Assembly (NCBI GenBank): GCA_900548595.1
Contig: URLB01000124.1
Coordinates: forward strand, 1-5,662
DNA length: 5,662 bases
DNA from: an uncultured Eubacteriales bacterium
GTDB taxonomy: Bacteria > Bacillota > Clostridia > Lachnospirales > Anaerotignaceae
Direction of reading: 5' to 3'
Both the position numbers and the translations under genes were made by a program. Shown one piece after another: positions 1 to 4,326 of the stretch. The notes below the pieces were generated by a model. That model was not told the DNA's origin. It saw only the letters and a program-made list of their open reading frames with translations, and ran no database searches. Positions within the stretch are counted from its first letter, which is position 1. Each line of letters starts with the position of its first letter.

Positions 1-129
1 GTTTTTCGGCAGCAAAAAATCATCAACCGGCGATAGACCGGTATCCAGTATTGCAATGCCGACGCCTTTGCCTGTAAGTCTAAGATTTTCAGCATATCCG
101 GCATTGACCGCTATTCTGGCTTTATTCAT
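1..129 (-). CDS. Subtilisin-like (S8) serine protease, N-terminal fragment
   Basis: This is the first 43 codons of a gene read leftward; the rest lies outside the window. The peptide contains GKGVGIAILDTGLSP (residues 20-34). This is the classic subtilase block around the catalytic Asp, here D29 in the DTG motif. The His and Ser blocks are not in the window, so activity cannot be judged. The start is the ATG at 129-127, preceded on the minus strand by GGGAG (143-139) with a 9-base gap. The catalytic Asp lies only 29 residues from the start, with no hydrophobic signal peptide and no room for a typical propeptide. That suggests an intracellular subtilisin-like enzyme rather than a secreted one (inference). 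It is divergent from the Cys-rich gene at 292. The family call is good; the substrate is unknown. Confidence 0.85.
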   Translation of the reverse strand, partial: MNKARIAVNAGYAENLRLTGKGVGIAILDTGLSPVDDFLLPKN

Positions 130-291
130 TTTTTAAATCTCCCAGCCGGATTTTTTAATATAGAGTATGAAATTTATAACGTTTCTGCGACAAAAAAGAA
201 GCTTGTACACTAAAAAAATGTGAAATTCGGTATTATTTACACAAAATGCCGCATAAGATTAGATATGTAAAATTTATAAGGAGTGTTGAGA
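130..291. promoter_or_regulatory. Divergent intergenic region with weak promoter candidates
   Basis: This A/T-rich spacer must carry signals for the leftward protease gene and the rightward Cys-rich gene. On the plus strand, TATTAT (231-236) could be a -10 box but has no good -35 at 16-18 bases. TTTACA (236-241) could be a -35, but only a poor TTAGAT lies 17 bases downstream. On the minus strand, TATATT (162-157) is a -10-like hexamer with no matching -35. None of these is convincing. The genes may use alternative (for example sporulation) sigma factors, which I cannot establish here. Confidence 0.3.
278..283 (+). promoter_or_regulatory. Ribosome binding site fixing the start of the Cys-rich gene
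   Basis: AAGGAG lies 8 bases before the ATG at 292. This selects that ATG over the in-frame GTG at 283, which would overlap the Shine-Dalgarno itself. Confidence 0.8.
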
Positions 292-483
292 ATGGGAACT
301 TGCGGTTGTTTTGGAGGAAATGAATCATGGTGGATAATTATCTTGCTTCTTTTGTGCGGATGCGGAAACGGAAGCGGAAATAACGGATCATGCGGATGCG
401 GAGAATCAACATGGATTATTATCCTTCTTCTTCTCTTATGTGGATGTAACGGCTCTAGCTTCAATATGTGCGAAGCAAAATAA
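292..483 (+). CDS. Small Cys/Gly-rich protein with two CGC-bracketed hydrophobic units
   Basis: This 63-residue protein has nine Cys, at residues 4, 6, 22, 24, 34, 36, 50, 52 and 60. Eight of them form four CGC triplets. Two units are repeated: a WWIIILLLL block (13-21) and a WIIILLLLL block (41-49). Each has a CGC on both sides and Gly/Asn/Ser-rich linkers. The repetition is also visible in the DNA, where GAATCA opens both units at 323 and 403. The 8-9 residue hydrophobic blocks are short for an ordinary transmembrane helix. From memory, similar clostridial proteins are automatically named 'chorion class high-cysteine protein'. That name reflects composition, not a demonstrated function. A structural role at a surface or in a spore layer is conceivable but unproven. 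A strong ribosome site and ATG support a real gene, and the open frame antisense to it is only its shadow. Confidence 0.8.
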   Translation: MGTCGCFGGNESWWIIILLLLCGCGNGSGNNGSCGCGESTWIIILLLLLCGCNGSSFNMCEAK

Positions 484-535
484 TTTTGTTATTTTCACAT
501 GAATATTCGATATACAATTACGGATAAAAAGTTTT

Positions 536-627
536 AATAATGCCCTGAATATCCGGATGTTAAAAAGTCATGACTGTTTTTAGGCGGAAACAGGCTTTTA
601 ATATTTGATATTCAGGGCTTTTATTAT
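536..627 (+). other. Long imperfect hairpin; terminator, structured RNA or palindromic repeat
   Basis: Twelve bases, GCCCTGAATATC (542-553), are exactly complementary to GATATTCAGGGC (607-618). Inside lie two nested stems. TTAAAA plus G567 pairs with CTTTTAA (595-601), with one bulged A. CTGTTT (574-579) pairs with AAACAG (588-593), and two G-T pairs extend this inward to an AGGC loop. ATAAT (537-541) and ATTAT (623-627) can extend the outer stem across a TTTT bulge. A T-rich tract follows (619-637). The arrangement could terminate transcription from the Cys-rich gene that ends at 483. It is much longer than a normal terminator and also resembles a folded small RNA or a short palindromic repeat. 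The G-T pairs slightly favour a plus-strand transcript. A perfect 10-base palindrome, AGTCATGACT (566-575), sits in the left half. Confidence 0.5.
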
Positions 628-689
628 GTTTTTATTTCAGCTATGGGAATTAAAGCAGATGCAGGTACATAAAAATATATAAATACGGT

Positions 690-698
690 GGAGATGAT
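690..698 (+). promoter_or_regulatory. Extended Shine-Dalgarno deciding the start at 706
   Basis: GGAGATGAT matches the anti-Shine-Dalgarno complement GGAGGTGAT at eight of nine bases and ends 7 bases before ATG 706. The in-frame GTG 688 and ATG 694 lie in or at this site and are therefore unlikely starts. Confidence 0.6.
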
Positions 699-705
699 TT
701 ATAAA

Positions 706-1197
706 ATGAATGAAAATAATATGCTGAAAAATATAGACAGAATAAAATCTTTGTCAAAACTTATGTCAAACGATAACAACGGCGTAGACACGGATAAAAT
801 ACTTAATGCCATTGCCGCCGCAAAAAGTATGGGAATGTTGACGGCGCAGGACAACAGCGAAAAAAATGATATTATTGAAGAAAAGGACTACAGTGTTCCT
901 ATGGAACATGAAACAAAAAGCGAGGGAGTGAAGATTTTAAAGGCGGCTATTCCTTTTTTAAACCGTGAATATCAGAAAAATTTGTTTTTAGCTGTAAAGC
1001 TTATGGAAATGAGCAACGAATTTGATATGGGAGAGTTAAGCCTTCAGTGCCAAAGCATAAGAGAGGATAATGATGAGGAGCAAAGAGAAGCCATGCTGAG
1101 GGCAATAAGAGGGCAAATGAACGGAGAAAACGGAAGAAAAATGGATATAGTACTTAAAATGATGGAGGCAAGAAGGCTTGCGGCAAAAATAAGATAA
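706..1197 (+). CDS. Uncharacterised 163-residue charged helical protein
   Basis: I do not recognise a named family. The protein is soluble, with no signal peptide or membrane segment. A polar N-terminal part (1-50) contains a small-residue helix, ILNAIAAAK (32-40). An acidic linker (51-75) follows. The C-terminal half is helical, and residues 77-102 and 130-155 align without gaps. In both, L-x-A at the start, N-x-E in the middle and a final K-x-M-E recur, with many conservative Leu/Met/Ile and Lys/Arg changes. I read this as an internal duplication. From memory, clostridial hypothetical proteins often carry a similar 'pro-phe-leu ... lysine-leucine-methionine-glutamate' helix; their role is not known to me. 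The start is ATG 706 because of the site at 690-698. The gene stands alone, with the hairpin upstream and a terminator 4 bases after its stop. No convincing promoter is seen between 628 and 690. Confidence 0.8.
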   Translation: MNENNMLKNIDRIKSLSKLMSNDNNGVDTDKILNAIAAAKSMGMLTAQDNSEKNDIIEEKDYSVPMEHETKSEGVKILKAAIPFLNREYQKNLFLAVKLMEMSNEFDMGELSLQCQSIREDNDEEQREAMLRAIRGQMNGENGRKMDIVLKMMEARRLAAKIR

Positions 1198-1201
1198 GAA
1201 G

Positions 1202-1231
1202 AAAGCCGATGATTAATCATCGGCTTTTTTT
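1202..1231 (+). terminator. Strong intrinsic terminator, perfect 26-base palindrome
   Basis: Bases 1202-1227 form a perfect palindrome (13 + 13) centred on TTAA, with GCCGATGATT as the core of the left arm. Seven Ts run from 1225 to 1231. It begins 4 bases after the stop of the 163-residue gene. It can also fold in transcripts of the convergent minus-strand gene, where the downstream tract is the weaker TTTCTTCTT. It may therefore be bidirectional. Confidence 0.92.
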
Positions 1232-1425
1232 ATGACTGATCTGTTATTTTCAATAAGTAATAGAACAATAACGGCAATAAACAAAGACGAATTACTGTTG
1301 CAATGGTCTTCGGACGGCGTTTTTTTGACATAGCTTTGTATATCTGAAACATTTTCCGATATGCACTCCTTATTTTCAAATATATTAACATATGGATAGG
1401 GCAAAGGCTTGTTTAATCTCGACAT
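1213..1425 (-). CDS. Small single-membrane-segment protein, unknown function
   Basis: This is a 70-residue product, convergent with the gene ending at 1197. The N-terminal two thirds are polar and carry a PLPYPY segment (residues 8-13), one Cys at 17 and one at 42. One hydrophobic stretch, LFIAVIVLLLI (48-58), follows, then a short basic/acidic tail. The start is the ATG at 1425-1423, preceded on the minus strand by GGAGAG (1436-1431) with a 5-base gap. That good site is the main reason to accept it as real. It faces no competing gene on the other strand. The stop codon (1215-1213) and last codons lie inside the terminator palindrome. The hydrophobic run after Asn/Ser residues recalls small clostridial membrane proteins of unknown, sometimes sporulation-linked, role. 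No function is assigned. Confidence 0.65.
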   Translation of the reverse strand: MSRLNKPLPYPYVNIFENKECISENVSDIQSYVKKTPSEDHCNSNSSLFIAVIVLLLIENNRSVIKKADD

Positions 1426-1471
1426 ATATTCTCTCCATAGCTTTATTAGTAATTGATATGCACGACTGCCT

Positions 1472-1480
1472 TATAATATG
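1472..1480 (-). promoter_or_regulatory. Possible -10 element for the 70-residue gene
   Basis: On the minus strand this reads CATATTATA. It fits the CATA-NNN-TA form of mother-cell sporulation (sigma-K-like) -10 boxes and, at six of eight bases, the sigma-E form CATACAAT. It also contains TATTAT, five of six for the housekeeping -10. No -35 of any class sits at the right distance: ATATA at 1497-1493 is about 12 bases away, slightly close for sigma-E. It lies 47 bases upstream of the start codon. This is a weak call. Confidence 0.3.
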
Positions 1481-1552
1481 ACAGACAGAGTTTATATGAA
1501 TGCAAATACTTTGTGCTGAAGCATAAAATTAAAACGGTTATATGTGTTGTAG

Positions 1553-1582
1553 TTGACTTAAATATAATAAATAGTATACAAT
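1553..1582 (+). promoter_or_regulatory. Housekeeping-type promoter of the citrate synthase/dehydrogenase operon
   Basis: TTGACT (1553-1558) and TACAAT (1577-1582) each match the sigma-A consensus at five of six bases and are 18 bases apart. Transcription would start near 1589, leaving a leader of roughly 80 bases before ATG 1667. That leader has only short potential stems (GTAAA/TTTAC at 1614-1627 and CGCAT/ATGCG at 1627-1648). It has no recognisable T-box or attenuator. Confidence 0.5.
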
Positions 1583-1666
1583 GACATTAATTTTCACTTT
1601 AACGATTTAATATGTAAAAAAATTTACGCATGATAATTTTGTAATGCGCAACATGGGGGTAATATA

Positions 1667-3064
1667 ATGCTGGAATTTAATAAAAAGACAAACCTTCTGG
1701 AAAGTATTGCGCAGGAATATCCTCTTGAAGAGGTAAAAGACCCGAATCTTTACAGGGATTATTTCAGCTATGACGATATTCCGAAAGTTGCTTTTAACAG
1801 AAGAATTGTTCCGATGGACGTTCCTGACGATATATGGATAACGGATACAACTTTCAGAGACGGGCAACAGTCAAGGGAACCGTATACGGTTGAGCAGATG
1901 ACAAAGCTTTTTGATATGATACACAGACTGTCAGGGCCGAACGGCGTAATCAGAATGAGCGAGTTTTTTCTGTATACTAAAAAGGATCAGGAAGCGGTAT
2001 ATAAATGCTTGGAAAAGGGATATAGATTTCCGGAAATAACAAGCTGGATAAGGGCGTCTAAAAAAGACTTTGAACTTGTGCGTCAAATAGGATTAAAGGA
2101 GACGGGAATACTTGTAAGCTGTTCCGACTATCATATTTTTAAGAAAATGCACATGACAAGACGACAGGCTGTAGACCACTATCTTGCGGTGGTCAGGGAA
2201 TGTATCGAGACGGGAGTAAAACCGAGATGTCATTTTGAGGATATAACAAGAGCGGATTTTTACGGATTTGTAGTTCCGTTTGCTTCCGAGCTTATGGCTC
2301 TTATGGAGGATACGGGGGTACCTATAAAAATACGTGCGTGCGATACCTTGGGATATGGCGTAACATATCCCGGAGCAGTGCTGCCGAGAAGCGTTCCCGG
2401 AATTATATACGGACTCCACAACCATGCCGGCGTTCCGCATGAACTGATAGAATGGCATGGACACAATGATTTTTACAGAGCGGTGAATAATGCGTCTTAT
2501 GCGTGGCTGTACGGAGCAAGCGGTGTAAACTGTTCTTTGTTGGGAATAGGAGAAAGAACAGGAAATACCCCTCTGGAGGCAATGATTTTCGAATATGCGC
2601 AGCTTAAGGGAACGCTTAACGGAGCGGACACAAGAGTAATAACGGAAATAGCAAGATTTTATGAAGATGAGATAGGGTATGAAATACCTCCGATGACGCC
2701 GTTCATCGGAAAGAATTTTAATGTTACAAGAGCCGGTATACATGCCGACGGTCTGTTAAAAGACGAGGAAATATATAATATATTCGATACGGATAAATAT
2801 TTGGACAGACCTGTAAAAATAGCTATTTCAAATACTTCCGGAACATCGGGTATTGCCCATTGGATAAATACGTTTTATAATTTTAGGGGTACGGACGCGG
2901 TAGACAAAAAAGACAAACTTGTGGAAATTGTCAAGGAATGGGTGGACGACCAATATAACCAGGGAAGAGTAACAATGATAACCGACGGCGAGATAGAAGA
3001 AATTGTAAAGAAAACGGCGGTTGAATTGAAAGAAGAAAAATATTTAAGGAGAGATTGCCAATGA
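1667..3064 (+). CDS. DRE-TIM acyltransferase, probable Re-citrate synthase
   Basis: This 465-residue enzyme belongs to the isopropylmalate/homocitrate synthase group, which condenses acetyl-CoA with a 2-oxo acid in the cytoplasm. The metal and substrate site is visible: DTTFRDGQQ (60-68, with D60, R64, D65), H264 and H266 in WHGHND, and the signature GIGERTGN (293-300). RAGIHADGLLK (355-365) matches the conserved His region after the barrel. I favour Re-citrate synthase (acetyl-CoA plus oxaloacetate to citrate). The next gene, overlapping by ATGA, is an isocitrate-type dehydrogenase, and no leuC/leuD is present. In Clostridium acetobutylicum (CAC0970-CAC0972, recalled) a Re-citrate synthase sits with aconitase and isocitrate dehydrogenase; C. 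kluyveri CKL_0973 is the characterised enzyme. A typical LeuA regulatory domain is not evident. The start ATG has GGGGGT (1655-1660) six bases upstream. Homocitrate or isopropylmalate synthase remain possible. Databases may label such proteins 2-isopropylmalate synthase or even histone-lysine methyltransferase. Confidence 0.75.
   Translation: MLEFNKKTNLLESIAQEYPLEEVKDPNLYRDYFSYDDIPKVAFNRRIVPMDVPDDIWITDTTFRDGQQSREPYTVEQMTKLFDMIHRLSGPNGVIRMSEFFLYTKKDQEAVYKCLEKGYRFPEITSWIRASKKDFELVRQIGLKETGILVSCSDYHIFKKMHMTRRQAVDHYLAVVRECIETGVKPRCHFEDITRADFYGFVVPFASELMALMEDTGVPIKIRACDTLGYGVTYPGAVLPRSVPGIIYGLHNHAGVPHELIEWHGHNDFYRAVNNASYAWLYGASGVNCSLLGIGERTGNTPLEAMIFEYAQLKGTLNGADTRVITEIARFYEDEIGYEIPPMTPFIGKNFNVTRAGIHADGLLKDEEIYNIFDTDKYLDRPVKIAISNTSGTSGIAHWINTFYNFRGTDAVDKKDKLVEIVKEWVDDQYNQGRVTMITDGEIEEIVKKTAVELKEEKYLRRDCQ
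3046..3051 (+). promoter_or_regulatory. Ribosome binding site of the dehydrogenase, inside the synthase gene
   Basis: AAGGAG lies 9 bases before ATG 3061 and within the last codons of the upstream gene. The ATG shares bases with the upstream TGA (ATGA, 3061-3064), so translation is probably coupled. The upstream in-frame TTG at 3055 is not needed as a start. Confidence 0.8.
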
Positions 3065-4227
3065 CAAACAGAGAAAAAATCGAAGCAGCAAAGGAAAAGT
3101 TCGGAGCTCTTCTGGAGGAACAGCTCGCAAGAGTCGAGAGAATGAAAAACGAGGCTGATTTCGTAAACTATGCCGAACTTGATAAGATAATAATAGGAGT
3201 TACGGCAGGAGACGGAATAGGCCCGGCAATAACAAAACAGGCTGAAAGAGTTCTTAATTTTCTTCTTAAAAAAGAAGTCGAGAGCGGTAAAGTAGAGATA
3301 AGGGATATCGAGGGACTTACAATAGAACACAGAGTAGAGTGTATGCAGGCTATACCGGACGATGTTATGGCAGAACTTAAAAAATGCCATGTAATACTTA
3401 AGGGACCTACAACGACTCCGAGAAAGGGAGATCCATGGCCTAATATAGAAAGTGCAAACGTTGCTATGCGAAAAGAACTTGACTTGTTTGCAAACGTAAG
3501 ACCTGTAAGAGTACCCGAACAGGGCATAGACTGGGTATTCTACAGAGAAAATACAGAAGGAGCTTATGCGGTAGGAAGTAAGGGGGCTGTCGTTGACGAA
3601 GATCTTTCCGTGGATTTTACGGTAACAACATCTCAGGGAACCGAAAGAGTAATAAGAGCTGCTTTTGACTATGCGGCTAAAAACGGAAAAACAAGGGTAA
3701 CGGCAGTTACAAAGGCAAATATAATTAAAGCGACAGATGGAAAATTCCTTGATATATTCTATTCGATAGCGAAGGAATATCCGTCAATTGCAGCCGATGA
3801 CTGGTATATTGACATTATGACTGCAAAGCTTGTTGATGAAAAAAGACGCAGAGACTTCCAGGTCGTTGTGCTTCCTAATCTTTACGGTGATATTATTACG
3901 GACGAAGCTGCGGAATTCCAGGGAGGCGTAGGAACTGCCGGCAGTTCCAATATAGGAAAAAGATATGCAATGTTTGAGGCAATCCACGGTTCTGCACCGA
4001 GAATGGTGGCTGAAGGAAGAGACAAGTACGCTGATCCATGTTCTATGATGAAAGCAAGCGCACTTCTCCTCAGACACATCGGTTTTGCGGATAAGGCAGA
4101 TAAACTGGAAAAAGCCCTTGATATTTGTACACAGACCGAAAAGAAAATATTTACAACGGGAAGAGACACGGGGGCTACCGGAGAAGAAGTAACCGACTAC
4201 ATAATGGAAACGATAGAGAAACTTTAA
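3061..4227 (+). CDS. Isocitrate dehydrogenase of the isocitrate/isopropylmalate dehydrogenase family
   Basis: This 388-residue protein oxidatively decarboxylates a 2-hydroxy acid, most likely isocitrate to 2-oxoglutarate. GDGIGP (50-55) opens the fold. S131, N133, R137 and R147 in SANVAMR...FANVRP match the isocitrate-binding S113, N115, R119 and R129 of E. coli Icd; isopropylmalate dehydrogenases have a different segment here. RENTEGAY (162-169) gives the catalytic Tyr, VTKANIIKATDG (216-227) the catalytic Lys K218, and D251, D277 and D281 the metal ligands. HGSAPRM (309-315) is the nucleotide loop. It has Arg-Met where E. coli Icd has NADP-binding Lys-Tyr and NAD enzymes usually have Asp-Ile, so coenzyme choice is unclear. 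A charged, probably helical extension of about 40 residues precedes the fold. The start is ATG 3061, coupled to the synthase. No aconitase gene is adjacent. Homoisocitrate dehydrogenase is the main alternative. Confidence 0.82.
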   Translation: MTNREKIEAAKEKFGALLEEQLARVERMKNEADFVNYAELDKIIIGVTAGDGIGPAITKQAERVLNFLLKKEVESGKVEIRDIEGLTIEHRVECMQAIPDDVMAELKKCHVILKGPTTTPRKGDPWPNIESANVAMRKELDLFANVRPVRVPEQGIDWVFYRENTEGAYAVGSKGAVVDEDLSVDFTVTTSQGTERVIRAAFDYAAKNGKTRVTAVTKANIIKATDGKFLDIFYSIAKEYPSIAADDWYIDIMTAKLVDEKRRRDFQVVVLPNLYGDIITDEAAEFQGGVGTAGSSNIGKRYAMFEAIHGSAPRMVAEGRDKYADPCSMMKASALLLRHIGFADKADKLEKALDICTQTEKKIFTTGRDTGATGEEVTDYIMETIEKL

Positions 4228-4245
4228 TTTTATAGCTTTAATTTG

Positions 4246-4278
4246 AAGTAAAAGCGGATTATCCGCTTTTACTTTTTT
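4246..4278 (+). terminator. Intrinsic terminator of the synthase/dehydrogenase operon
   Basis: A perfect 13-base stem (4246-4258 with 4262-4274) closes a TTA loop. The arms contain AAAAGCGGA and TCCGCTTTT. Six Ts follow at 4273-4278. It begins 18 bases after the dehydrogenase stop. Confidence 0.92.
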
Positions 4279-4295
4279 ATTTACTATGGTATTAT
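4268..4295 (+). promoter_or_regulatory. Extended -10 promoter of the epimerase/dihydrofolate reductase unit
   Basis: TATTAT (4290-4295) is five of six for a -10 box and carries the extended TGN motif (TGG, 4287-4289). TTTACT (4268-4273), 16 bases upstream, is a four-of-six -35. The predicted start near 4302 leaves a leader of about 25 bases. The -35 lies in the right arm and T-run of the preceding terminator. Confidence 0.5.
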
Positions 4296-4314
4296 TGAAG
4301 TACTAATTTTGTTT

Positions 4315-4320
4315 GGAGAG
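4315..4320 (+). promoter_or_regulatory. Ribosome binding site of the epimerase
   Basis: GGAGAG ends 6 bases before ATG 4327. It selects this start over the in-frame TTG at 4309, which would leave the site inside the coding region. Confidence 0.75.
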
Positions 4321-4326
4321 ATACAA

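Noticed and set aside
130..291. Sporulation-type promoters upstream of the protease and Cys-rich genes
   Set aside because: CATACTCTA on the minus strand (168-160) and CATAAGATT on the plus strand (252-260) resemble -10 boxes, but neither has a -35 at the correct distance.
237..464. Open frame on the minus strand rich in His, Pro and Arg
   Set aside because: It is exactly antisense to the repetitive Cys/Gly-rich gene. Its composition is the mirror of Gly/Cys codons, and the plus-strand frame has the far better ribosome site and start.
536..627. Insertion sequence or classic miniature transposon
   Set aside because: No transposase and no clear target duplication are visible. The inverted arms are explained equally well by RNA folding, so it is not called a mobile element.
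1583..1666. T-box or amino-acid attenuator in the leader of the synthase operon
   Set aside because: There is no conserved T-box sequence, no leader peptide with repeated codons and no terminator stem; only short weak stems are present.
2093..2743. Long minus-strand open frame (216 codons) inside the synthase gene
   Set aside because: The plus strand carries intact family motifs across the whole stretch. The antisense product resembles no family and is an effect of codon bias.
1667..4227. Leucine biosynthesis leuA-leuB operon
   Set aside because: There is no leuC/leuD, the dehydrogenase has isocitrate-type Ser and Asn residues, and the synthase lacks an evident LeuA regulatory domain. Kept only as an alternative.
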